This document shows positions 1 to 7,821 of a stretch of DNA of 64,000 nucleotides, piece by piece. The stretch lies in assembly GCF_014712675.1 (NCBI RefSeq), contig NZ_JACXSI010000019.1, positions 1 to 64,000 of the forward strand, written 5' to 3'. The position numbers and the translations under genes are program-made. The DNA is from Peribacillus faecalis (lineage in GTDB: Bacteria > Bacillota > Bacilli > Bacillales > DSM-1321). Below the pieces are notes generated by a model. The model was not told the DNA's origin. It was given only the letters and a program-made list of their open reading frames with translations, and ran no database searches. Every line of letters starts with the position of its first letter. Position 1 is the first letter of the stretch.

Positions 1-185
1 CTAGAAACTTACGTTTCCAAGGACGGTCTACCGCCGACTTCTTTTCGTTCACTTTCAGTCGAAGTTTCACCTCTACAAATCGTTGAACGTTTGCCATGGT
101 TCGTTCACCCGGTTAAACTAACTGTTACTTCTGCCTTCACAGCTCGGGACTTTCACCCTATAGATTGCACCCATGCCGGGCGCAC
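1..185 (-). mobile_element. Group II intron, class C, 5' part (runs off left edge)
   Basis: On the minus strand the sequence starts GTGCGCCCGGCATGGGTG at 185 and continues with the domain I blocks GGGTGAAAGTCCCGAGCTGTG and GGCAGAAGTAACAGTTAG. These closely match what I remember of the class C intron of Oceanobacillus iheyensis (O.i.I1). The 5' end lies just past the T-tract of the map terminator, which is the known target preference of class C introns (3' of rho-independent hairpins). The reverse transcriptase gene, if present, and the 3' end are outside the window. Confidence 0.9.
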
Positions 186-191
186 TTAATA

Positions 192-223
192 AAGAAGCCA
201 AGGCAATTGTACCTTGGCTTCTT
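192..223 (-). terminator. Rho-independent terminator of map, group II intron target
   Basis: A perfect 12-bp stem (212-223 with 192-203, 8-nt loop) begins 3 nt after the map stop codon. On the minus strand the T-tract is cut short (TTCTTTATTAA) because the intron starts at 185. Confidence 0.9.
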
Positions 224-226
224 CGA

Positions 227-973
227 TTATAGTTGTGTAAGGATTACCGGACCGTCTTCCGTAATTGCTAATGTGTGCTCGTATTGAGCAGATAGCTTCC
301 CGTCCGCTGTGCGTGATGTCCAGCCGTTCGCGTCCATTTTTTGATGCCATGTGCCGACATTGACCATCGGCTCAATTGTGATTACCATACCAGCTTTCAG
401 GCGAGCTCCTTTGCCCGGCTGACCGTAGTGTGGAACATATGGGTCTTCGTGCATTGTGCGGCCGATTCCGTGGCCAGTGAAGTCACGTACAACTGAGTAG
501 CCGTTTGCTTCTACAAATGTTTGAATCGCGTGCCCGATATCACCAATGCGGTTACCTGGTACAGCTTGCTCGATACCAAGGAACATCGATTTTTCCGTCA
601 CGTCAAGCAAGTGTTGTACCGGCTCAGAAATTTTTCCGACTGGGTGTGTCCATGCAGAGTCTGCTAAGTATCCGTGTAAATTGACAACCATATCAATAGT
701 CGCAATATCCCCTTCTTTTAATGGCTTATCTGTTGGGAAACCGTGGCAAATTTCATCATTGACAGATGCGCAAGTTGCATACGGATACCCGTGATAACCC
801 TTTTGCTCCGGAGTAGCTCCGTTTTCTTTCATCAATTTTTCTACCAAAGCATCAATTTCCATCGTTGTGATGCCGGGTTTAATAATCTTGGCAATCTCCT
901 GATGAATGTTGGCAAGCAAAATGCCCGCTTGGCGCATGCCTTCTATTTCTTTTTTAGATTTTAATGTAATCAA
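227..973 (-). CDS. map: Methionine aminopeptidase, type I
   Basis: Removes the initiator methionine from nascent proteins in the cytoplasm. The 248-residue protein covers the full pita-bread fold of the M24A family. The dimetal ligands are visible as D94, D105, H168, E201 and E232, with substrate-binding H77. The gene stands alone rather than in a ribosomal-protein operon with adk and infA, so it may be a second paralogue similar to YflG of B. subtilis (about 249 residues); that is inference. A minus-strand terminator follows, and a group II intron sits immediately beyond it. The ATG at 973 is preceded by a purine-rich AAAGGAGTG. Confidence 0.95.
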   Translation of the reverse strand: MITLKSKKEIEGMRQAGILLANIHQEIAKIIKPGITTMEIDALVEKLMKENGATPEQKGYHGYPYATCASVNDEICHGFPTDKPLKEGDIATIDMVVNLHGYLADSAWTHPVGKISEPVQHLLDVTEKSMFLGIEQAVPGNRIGDIGHAIQTFVEANGYSVVRDFTGHGIGRTMHEDPYVPHYGQPGKGARLKAGMVITIEPMVNVGTWHQKMDANGWTSRTADGKLSAQYEHTLAITEDGPVILTQL

Positions 974-1110
974 TCGTTACACACTCCTTTATAAACCAAA
1001 GCCGTCACTATCCTAGTAATAGCTTTATTAAGAAAAAGTTATTCATACTCATCATCCTATTATATTATCACTAAAAGAACAGGAGCGTGTCATTTATGCC
1101 CCATTATTAT

Positions 1111-1350
1111 AAAAACCGTCACCGGTACTTTTCTATCATGAATATGCTACTTATATTCGCCTTATTGAAAAAGGAGACCTGCAGGAACCAAAAAGCAGAA
1201 GCGGCCTGCAAATAAGGAACAGTGACTAAGAACGCTTAGTCCGCATATCTTCGTCGCTGTGACTATCTTCCTGAGAGTCCCACATACGAAACACGCCCTT
1301 GCTTTCTTCGGGGAGACTGCAAATATTGAACATCGGCTATAGGCACCCCG
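1111..1350 (+). repeat. Interspersed structured repeat, copy A (3' truncated)
   Basis: Begins with the family's 5' motif ACCGTCACCGGT at 1115 and continues through AAAAAGGAGAC, GCAGAAGCGGCC, CGTCGCTGTGACT, a small CTATC/GAGAG hairpin and CATCGGCTATAGGC. The 3' GGTTAGACA end seen in other copies is missing. Related copies lie at 27550-28004 (minus), 34605-34775, 40845-41150, 43208-43245 and 48056-48265. The 91-codon reading frame across it on the minus strand looks spurious. Confidence 0.75.
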
Positions 1351-1378
1351 ACTTTTAAGAAACGAAAAATATCTACAA

Positions 1379-1409
1379 AAGAGGCACCCCGAAATTCGAG
1401 GTGCCTCTT
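1379..1409 (-). terminator. Terminator of the M23 hydrolase gene
   Basis: A 10-bp stem, AAGAGGCACC pairing with GGTGCCTCTT, followed on the minus strand by TTTTG. It lies 34 nt beyond the stop codon at 1443. Confidence 0.85.
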
Positions 1410-1442
1410 GTATATAAGATAGGTTGGTTGATAACAATTTAA

Positions 1443-2744
1443 TTATAGATAATCTGCCGGGTTAACAGCATTCGATTTGGATGCATTCCATGGACCTTTA
1501 TGGATTTCGAAGTGCAAATGCTGACCAAATGATTGGCCCGTATTACCCATAATACCGATTTGCTGGCCTTTGCTCACTGACTTCCCTTCGCTGACATGTC
1601 GTGTTTCCATGTGTGCATATACAGTTGTCCAAATTTGTCCGTTAATAGAATGCGTAATGAAGACAACATTTCCGTATGACCCTGAATAGTAAGACCTAGA
1701 CACGACCCCACTAGCAGCCGCTACAATTGGAACATCTGCAGAGTTAGCAATATCCAGTCCGAAGTGTGTTGTTCCCCAACGTGAGCCGAACCCGGATGAA
1801 TATCTGCCGACAGCAGGTTTCATAAACATTCCGGAAGAGACAGCAGGTTTAACGTTGCTGACAGACGAACTTGAACTTGAGCTTGAACTGCTGCTTGCTT
1901 GCTGTGTGCTTGCCTGCTGTTTGCGCGCTTCTTCTTCAGCTTTCTGACGTGCAGCTTCTTCTTCAGCACGTTTTTGTTCTTGTTCAATAGCTCTAGCGAT
2001 TGCTGCATCTTGAGCTGCTAAAATAGCATTCTCTTCTTCAAGATCCATTACATGTGAATGTGCTTCTTCTTCCTCATGCTCTAACTGTTCCATTAGCTTT
2101 GACTTCTCAGCACGCTGTGAATCCAACTTAGCTTTCATCGTTTCCAGTTCTGCCTTCATCGATTCAAGCTCAGTAAGCTTCAATTCTACTTCTTTTTGCG
2201 CAGTCTCTAATGAAGCCTTGTCTTCTTCATGCTGCTCCACTAACGTTTCATCCGCTTGCATGATTGTCGATACTGCACTAACACGGCTGATGAAATCACC
2301 AAAGCTTGTTGCTCCTAGCAGTACTTCTATGTAACTGACAGAACCCCCGCTTTGCTGAAATGATACGGCTCTTTCTTTCAAAACTTCTGTACGCTTTTCT
2401 ATACGTTCCTGCAATACAGTGATTTCTTCCTTCAACGCTTCAATTTCAGCATTAGTTGTAGAGATTTCTTCATTTTTCTCCGTGATTTTAGCGCTTGTGT
2501 CCTCGATTGCGAAATCAATGCGGTTAATTTCCGCATTTACCAATTCCTGTTCAGCTTGGAGATCTGCTATTTTTGCTTCAGTTTCATTAATGCTGGATTG
2601 CAACCCTGATTTCTTCTGCTGAACTTCTTCCTGTTGTTTCTTAAGCTCGCTAATCGACTCTGCATTTACACCAGAAACAGCCGCTAAACTTCCAAAACCC
2701 ACTATTAATGTGGAGCTTAGAACAAGCATTTTCTTTTTTAACAT
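1443..2744 (-). CDS. Secreted M23 peptidoglycan hydrolase with coiled coil (EnvC/PcsB/CwlO-like)
   Basis: Cleaves peptidoglycan cross-links outside the membrane, probably under control of FtsEX encoded just upstream. In the 433-residue product from the ATG at 2744, residues 1-28 form a signal peptide, about 29-280 a long Glu/Lys/Gln-rich coiled coil like PcsB and CwlO, and 284-296 a serine run. The C-terminal M23 (LytM) domain at about 308-425 keeps H327 and D331 (HFGLD), H378, and H409-x-H411, so it should be catalytically active. The ATG at 2744 is better spaced from AAAGGTG than the one at 2750. Known pairs of FtsEX with CwlO, EnvC or PcsB support the partnership; direct proof is not in the sequence. 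Confidence 0.9.
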   Translation of the reverse strand: MLKKKMLVLSSTLIVGFGSLAAVSGVNAESISELKKQQEEVQQKKSGLQSSINETEAKIADLQAEQELVNAEINRIDFAIEDTSAKITEKNEEISTTNAEIEALKEEITVLQERIEKRTEVLKERAVSFQQSGGSVSYIEVLLGATSFGDFISRVSAVSTIMQADETLVEQHEEDKASLETAQKEVELKLTELESMKAELETMKAKLDSQRAEKSKLMEQLEHEEEEAHSHVMDLEEENAILAAQDAAIARAIEQEQKRAEEEAARQKAEEEARKQQASTQQASSSSSSSSSSSVSNVKPAVSSGMFMKPAVGRYSSGFGSRWGTTHFGLDIANSADVPIVAAASGVVSRSYYSGSYGNVVFITHSINGQIWTTVYAHMETRHVSEGKSVSKGQQIGIMGNTGQSFGQHLHFEIHKGPWNASKSNAVNPADYL

Positions 2745-2825
2745 GCACATTCACCTTTCTCTTTTCCCATCTCATATCCCGTTTTTTCTCTATAGTCCAT
2801 TGATTGTTTGTTTGTAAAAAATTAA

Positions 2826-2864
2826 TGATTATTCAGCAAGGCCTGTTAGCCCGCCGAATAATCA
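2826..2864 (-). terminator. Hairpin between ftsX and the M23 gene
   Basis: TGATTATTCGGC pairs with GCTGAATAATCA and is followed on the minus strand by TTAATTTTTT. It may terminate or partly attenuate ftsEX transcription before the hydrolase gene. Confidence 0.6.
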
Positions 2865-2869
2865 ATACG

Positions 2870-3754
2870 TTAAATTTTCAAGAATTTGCGAACTGACATC
2901 ATACTTCCCCATACACCAATTAACGCACCCATTAATAACAGAATGCCTGATACTTGGTATACAAACGGGTTGAAGCTTAACAACTCAAAGAACTGAATGT
3001 TCATCTTTGGTGTCGCATATTCATAGATTTGGTAGTATGTCGTTGCAATTAGAGCAATCGGAATGATTGATCCTAAAATACCAAGCCATAGTCCTTCTAA
3101 GAAGAACGGCCAACGAATGAATGAGTTCGTCGCCCCTACCAATCTCATAATCTCAATTTCGCTCTTTCTCGCCATAATTGTAATTTTGATTGTATTAGAT
3201 ATTAAGAACATTGCTGTGAATAATAAACCAATAATCAGCACAAGTCCGATGTTTCGGGAGATATCCACAATCTTGAATAATTTTTCTACATAACCTTGTC
3301 CATACTTAACCGACTCAACAAAATCAAGTTTTTCTGCTTTTTCAGCAACTTTCACAACGTCTTCTGGTGTTTTCGTTTTCACAATATACACATCACGAAG
3401 AGGGTTGTCCTGTTCAAACAGCGTAAACGCATTCCCTAATGACTCATTTATGATTACTAGCTCTTCTTCTTTAGAAGAAAATGTTACTTCATTTACTTCC
3501 GGAATTGCCTTCAGTTCTTCTTCAACTGCTAATCTATTTTCTTCTGTCGCTGTCACATCCAGATGCACACGAACCTCAACATCATCTTCAATGTTTGATG
3601 CAACGTTGTTCATATTCATTAATAGAATAAAGAAAACACCAACTAGTAAAAGAGTAACAGTTACGGCACTGACAGATGCGAATGTCATCCATCCGTTTCG
3701 TCCTAAACTCTTAAAGCTCTCTCTAAAGTGACGAAGAATACTATTAATACTCAT
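2870..3754 (-). CDS. ftsX: Cell-division ABC transporter-like permease FtsX
   Basis: Membrane subunit of FtsEX, which relays cytoplasmic ATP hydrolysis to peptidoglycan hydrolases outside. One N-terminal membrane segment (about 25-50) is followed by an extracellular domain (about 55-165) and three C-terminal segments, the usual FtsX topology. The start is set at the ATG at 3754 (product MSINSILRHFRESF, 294 residues) because AGGTG lies about 10 nt upstream and B. subtilis FtsX begins similarly; the in-frame ATG at 3778 lacks a comparable site. It overlaps the end of ftsE by 11 nt, so the two are translationally coupled. Confidence 0.95.
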   Translation of the reverse strand: MSINSILRHFRESFKSLGRNGWMTFASVSAVTVTLLLVGVFFILLMNMNNVASNIEDDVEVRVHLDVTATEENRLAVEEELKAIPEVNEVTFSSKEEELVIINESLGNAFTLFEQDNPLRDVYIVKTKTPEDVVKVAEKAEKLDFVESVKYGQGYVEKLFKIVDISRNIGLVLIIGLLFTAMFLISNTIKITIMARKSEIEIMRLVGATNSFIRWPFFLEGLWLGILGSIIPIALIATTYYQIYEYATPKMNIQFFELLSFNPFVYQVSGILLLMGALIGVWGSMMSVRKFLKI

Positions 3755-4430
3755 AGCCGTATTCACCTCGTTGCTCATCTCTTATAATCGTTCCATTCTC
3801 AATGGCGATTACCCGATGCCTTAAATTATCCACAATTTCCTTGTTATGGGTTGCCATAACAATCGTAGCACCTCTTTTATTAATTTCCTCAAAAATGTTC
3901 ATAATGTCCCATGAGGTTTCCGGATCAAGATTTCCTGTCGGCTCATCAGCAATAACAACCTTCGGATTATTCACGATTGAACGCGCAATTGACACCCTTT
4001 GCTGCTCCCCTCCGGAAAGTTCATCCGGCATCATTCGTGCCTTATGCTTTAAACCAACCAATTCTAGAATATCCATTACACGTTTTTTAATCTCTTTCGG
4101 CTCAACTTCTATTACCTCAAGGGCGAAAGCAACATTCTCGTAAACAGTCAATTTAGGAAGTAGTTTAAAGTCTTGGAAAACCACTCCAATATTTCTTCTG
4201 AAAACAGGAACTTTAGAGTTGCGAAGATTGGCCAAGTTAATACCATTTATAGTGATTGTACCCTTTGTCGGCTTTTCTTCACGGTACATCATTTTAATAA
4301 AAGTAGATTTACCGGCACCGCTTGGTCCGACGACATAAACAAACTCGCCTTTATTTATTTTTACATTGATCCCGTTAACGGCAACGACACCGTTTGGATA
4401 TGTTTTATAAACATCAATCATTTCGATCAT
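3744..4430 (-). CDS. ftsE: Cell-division ATP-binding protein FtsE
   Basis: Cytoplasmic ATPase of FtsEX. The 228-residue product starts MIEMIDVYKTYPNG, with Walker A GPSGAGKST near residues 37-45, the signature LSGGEQQR and Walker B VVIADEPTGNLD. A longer in-frame start at 4478 exists, but ATG 4430 has AGGTGG about 10 nt upstream and gives exactly the usual family length. The downstream order ftsX then an M23 hydrolase argues for a role in activating cell-wall hydrolysis. Confidence 0.96.
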   Translation of the reverse strand: MIEMIDVYKTYPNGVVAVNGINVKINKGEFVYVVGPSGAGKSTFIKMMYREEKPTKGTITINGINLANLRNSKVPVFRRNIGVVFQDFKLLPKLTVYENVAFALEVIEVEPKEIKKRVMDILELVGLKHKARMMPDELSGGEQQRVSIARSIVNNPKVVIADEPTGNLDPETSWDIMNIFEEINKRGATIVMATHNKEIVDNLRHRVIAIENGTIIRDEQRGEYGYEY

Positions 4431-4733
4431 CTTTATATAACCACCTATTTTTCTAGTTTTGTCACCCTGTTTCGACAAAGCTCATTTCTAAGATGCTACA
4501 TGAATGTACATAATTCTACTAGATTCCACAAATCCTATTATAACATTATATAATTTCATTTATGATTTAAAAATATTACATTTTCATTTCAAGGATACTG
4601 AAAATCACCTAAAAATAGTATGGAATTTAGTAATATCACCCTTCTCTTGCTTAAATATTGAAAAAATGTAGGTATTTGTAAATCTCACTATAGAATTTGT
4701 TTCAATGTTTTTTATATCTTTTCACAAAATAAA
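4431..4733. other. Intergenic region upstream of ftsE
   Basis: AT-rich, with no convincing gene. It should contain the ftsEX promoter on the minus strand, but I could not fix a single clear -35/-10 pair. Confidence 0.4.
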
Positions 4734-4734
4734 A

Positions 4735-4768
4735 TAAGGCCGACTCTCGTAAAAAAGAGCCGACCTTA
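4735..4768 (-). terminator. Terminator of cccB
   Basis: On the minus strand TAAGGTCGGCTCT pairs (with two wobble pairs) with AGAGTCGGCCTTA, followed by TTTTATTTTG. It lies just beyond the cccB stop codon. Confidence 0.85.
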
Positions 4769-4780
4769 TATTTAATCATA

Positions 4781-5125
4781 TTATTTCTTATCTGCCAACC
4801 AGGCAGCTACTGCCGTTGCATCTTCGCCATCAAGCGCTTTTGCTGGCATCATCCCTTTGCCTGACAAGATTACTTCTTCAATCTCTTCTTGAGACATGGA
4901 TGACCCGATTGCATCAAGCGCTGGACCTACTCCACCTTCAAGATTTTGTCCATGACATGACGAACATTTATTTTCATAAAGCTTTGCCTCATTACCTGCA
5001 TCAGCTGTTGTTGTTTCTGAGTTAGAACTGCTATTGTTTGCAGGCGTTTCCTCCGCCTCATCACTGCCGCAAGCAGCAAGCGCAAGTGTCGCCCCCATCA
5101 ATAACGCTAATAGCATTTTTTTCAC
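4781..5125 (-). CDS. cccB: Membrane-anchored cytochrome c (c-551 type lipoprotein)
   Basis: Small electron carrier on the outer face of the membrane, likely feeding cytochrome c oxidase. The 114-residue precursor has a lipoprotein signal ending in LAAC with the lipidated C19, a low-complexity Asn/Ser/Thr linker, and the heme-attachment motif CSSCH at 54-58. M92 or M93 is the likely second axial heme ligand. Its place between ftsE and the YitT gene matches B. subtilis cccB. Confidence 0.93.
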   Translation of the reverse strand: MKKMLLALLMGATLALAACGSDEAEETPANNSSSNSETTTADAGNEAKLYENKCSSCHGQNLEGGVGPALDAIGSSMSQEEIEEVILSGKGMMPAKALDGEDATAVAAWLADKK

Positions 5126-5186
5126 AACAATCCCCCCTGAGTAAAATATAGAAATTTACCTATATTATACCATACGGAGAACTATT

Positions 5187-6056
5187 TTAAGCCATCTTAA
5201 ACCCCTCGCCTAGTACCTCTGAAGCATCTGTCACGACAACAAAAGCTTGTGGGTCAACATCTTGAACCACTTGTTTCAACTTTGTGAATTGTGTCTGATC
5301 AACCACACACATCAAAACAGCTTTGTGCTTATCTGTGTAACCACCTTTTCCGTGGATTTCCGTCACACCGCGGTTAACTCTTTTGAAGATGGCTGCACGG
5401 ATTTCATCTTCTTTATTCGTAATAATGAGCGCCATTTTCGAGCTGTTCATTCCGACTTGGACAATATCGATTGTTTTGCTCGTTACATAAAGAGAAATCA
5501 GCGCATACAAACCTTGTTCGATATCAAAAACAACGCAGGCCGCAATAACGATGAGACCATCAATCATTGCAACACATTTCCCTAAGCTGATATGTGTGTA
5601 CTTGTGGATGATTTGCGCCGCTAAGTCTGTTCCGCCTGTCGAAGCCTTCCCTCTGAATACAATCCCAAGACCAAGACCGACACCGATCCCACCGCAAATC
5701 GCGCTAAGCAGTGCATCATGCGACCAAGGCGACCAATCATTCGTTAAAAATACGACGAACGGAAAAAAGATTGTCCCGACAAGGGTTTTCAATCCGAACT
5801 GTTTGCCGAGTAAAACTACACCCGCTATAAATAACGGAATATTAAACGCCCATTGCACAAATGCCGGCTCAAAGCCTAACTTAGCATACACAATCGTACT
5901 GATTCCGCTTACGCCCCCCGGCGCAATTTCATTCGGCAGCAAAAACACGTTAAAGGCAATCGCGACAATTGCCGATCCAACTAAAACATGGGCATATTCC
6001 ATTATTTTGCTCATGTAAGCTGAAGAAGACATCAAATTATTATATTTTCTTCTCAT
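5187..6056 (-). CDS. YitT/DUF2179 family membrane protein
   Basis: Membrane protein of unknown function; the B. subtilis counterpart at this position is YvjA. The 289-residue product has about five to six hydrophobic segments in the first 190 residues (YitT domain), then a soluble C-terminal DUF2179 domain around 215-285. The start is placed at ATG 6056 because GGGGG precedes it by about 6 nt; the ATG at 6071 lies upstream of that site. Confidence 0.88.
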   Translation of the reverse strand: MRRKYNNLMSSSAYMSKIMEYAHVLVGSAIVAIAFNVFLLPNEIAPGGVSGISTIVYAKLGFEPAFVQWAFNIPLFIAGVVLLGKQFGLKTLVGTIFFPFVVFLTNDWSPWSHDALLSAICGGIGVGLGLGIVFRGKASTGGTDLAAQIIHKYTHISLGKCVAMIDGLIVIAACVVFDIEQGLYALISLYVTSKTIDIVQVGMNSSKMALIITNKEDEIRAAIFKRVNRGVTEIHGKGGYTDKHKAVLMCVVDQTQFTKLKQVVQDVDPQAFVVVTDASEVLGEGFKMA

Positions 6057-6596
6057 TGTGACCCCCATCATTATATAAATATAAAAAATTTCGTTTCAGT
6101 TATACTGGAACGGAAGCCAAAATATGCTAACCGCTCTTCACCAAAACTGAGTATATCACCAGGGCGGATACTATGTAAATAACAGCTAAATAACGTAGTA
6201 ACGCACTAAAATGCCAACATGTCCTCATTCGTTCCGTCCAATACATATAGATTCCGGAGAAAATTATAGGATTATACCTTTTTAATTTTGATTCCAGCTG
6301 TGGGTGGATGGGTTTATCCGATTTATAGGGATATTCAAAGTTGAGTTTCGAGGTAATATGTTTAGAATCGGGTATTTTTTCGGGGATGAATGCCAATTTA
6401 ACAGGGGCGCAGAAGACTTTCCATGATGTCTCGTGCTTTATTCTTCCACATTTCAAATTAATCGTCTGCTTTTACCGTTAATTAAGCTGTTTCGGTGCGG
6501 GCACGGAAGTTTTACAGATTGCTTTCGTGCTCAATCAGTCCGCTTTTAAAAATAATCAGTCCAGATTTCACAATTAATCGAGCGAACACGCAAAAG
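6057..6596. repeat. Noncoding stretch with weak degenerate short tandem repeats
   Basis: No credible gene. From about 6452 to 6596, minus-strand reading shows several imperfect units of roughly 20-24 nt built around GCGGACTGATT, such as TGGACTGATTATT and CGCTCGATTAATT. A 109-codon frame on the minus strand lacks a ribosome site and resembles no family I know. Confidence 0.4.
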
Positions 6597-6620
6597 AACC
6601 GCGAAATGAATTCGCGGCTT
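6597..6620 (-). terminator. Terminator of prfB
   Basis: CCGCGAA pairs with TTCGCGG; the minus strand continues TTCTTTTG. It begins 6 nt past the prfB stop codon. Confidence 0.8.
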
Positions 6621-6625
6621 AAATG

Positions 6626-7730
6626 TTATTCTGCTAATTTCGAACGTAAGTATGCATCGATGAAGCTATTCAGATCGCCGTCCATTACAGCTTGAACGTT
6701 ACCTGTTTCAGCACCGGTGCGGTGGTCTTTAACCATTGAATACGGGTGGAATACGTAAGAGCGGATTTGGCTGCCCCACGCAATATCTGATTTCTCACCG
6801 CGGATTTCATCTAGCTTCGCTTGTTGTTCCTCGATTTGCAGTTGGTATAGTTTTGATTTCAGCATGTTCATTGCGCGTTCACGGTTTTTGATCTGTGAAC
6901 GTTCAGTTTGACATTGCACGACAACGCCTGTCGGAATGTGCGTGATACGAACAGCTGAGTCAGTTGTATTGATGTGCTGACCGCCGGCTCCTGTTGCGCG
7001 ATACGTATCGACTTTTAAATCTTCCGTGCGGATGTCGATTTGGATGTCATCATTAAATTCCGGCATAACGTCGCATGAAACGAAAGAAGTATGACGGCGT
7101 CCTGATGAATCGAACGGTGAAATACGAACAAGACGGTGTACACCTTTTTCTGCTTTCAAATAGCCGTAAGCATTGTGGCCTTTAATAAGAAGCGTTACGC
7201 TCTTAATGCCAGCCTCGTCACCTGCAAGATAGTCAAGCGTTTCCACTTTAAACCCTTGTTTTTCAGCCCAACGAGTGTACATACGAAGCAGCATTGATCC
7301 CCAGTCTTGAGACTCAGTACCGCCAGCACCCGGATGCAATTCCAGGATCGCATTGTTTTTATCGTATGGCTCACTAAGGAGTGCTTGTAGCTCATATTCG
7401 TTCATTTGATTCACTAGCTCTGTTAATTCGGAAACTAGTTCTTCTTGCAGATCCGCATCATTTTCTTCCTTTAAAAGCTCAAATGTCAGCTCCAGGTTCT
7501 CGTGCGTATCATTCATGCTGTGGAACTGATCAACAAGTTCCTTTAATCCGTTTGCTTCATTAATAATGCCTTGCGCTTTTTGCTGATCATTCCAGAAATC
7601 CGGTTCTGTCATAATATTTTCAAGCTCGGCAATACGGGCTTCCTTCTCTTCTAAGTCAAAGAGACCCCCTAAAGTCCGCTAACTTCTTAGCTGTTTTTTC
7701 GAGCTCTGATCTGATTTCTGCTAATTCCAT
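6626..7730 (-). CDS. prfB: Peptide chain release factor 2, with programmed +1 frameshift
   Basis: Recognises UGA and UAA and releases the finished peptide, using the GGQ motif (TGAGGQHIN). The gene is split into two frames: 24 codons from ATG 7730 end at an in-frame TGA (7658-7656), and skipping one T joins the second frame at GAC 7657, giving 367 residues, the family's usual size. The slippery CTT TGA C and an internal Shine-Dalgarno AGGGGG are both present, the hallmark of autoregulatory frameshifting. ATG 7730 is chosen over 7736 because AGAGGTG is better spaced. Translation from an internal methionine alone (7612) would miss the N-terminal domain. Confidence 0.97.
7655..7670 (-). promoter_or_regulatory. 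RF2 programmed frameshift site
   Basis: The minus strand reads AGGGGGTCTCTTTGAC: an internal Shine-Dalgarno element just before CTT-TGA-C. When RF2 is scarce the ribosome shifts +1 instead of stopping, a known feedback loop. Confidence 0.95.
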
Positions 7731-7763
7731 GCTCATTCACCTCTAAAATTAATTTATACATAG

Positions 7764-7801
7764 GAAAAGAGGCGGCTATACACTATGCCACTCCTCTTTT
7801 C
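7764..7801 (-). terminator. Hairpin between secA and prfB
   Basis: GAAAAGAGG pairs with CCTCTTTTC around an interrupted inner stem. The T-rich half is within the stem, so it could terminate or attenuate secA transcripts before prfB. Confidence 0.5.
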
Positions 7802-7821
7802 TTATTTCAGACGGACCGTTA

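Noticed and set aside
1162-1437. 91-codon minus-strand frame
   Set aside because: Lies across repeat copy A, has no convincing ribosome site, and its product is cysteine/serine-rich without family resemblance; other copies of the repeat do not keep the frame.
6127-6456. 109-codon minus-strand frame near the YitT gene
   Set aside because: No ribosome site, atypical composition, and within a gap containing degenerate repeats.
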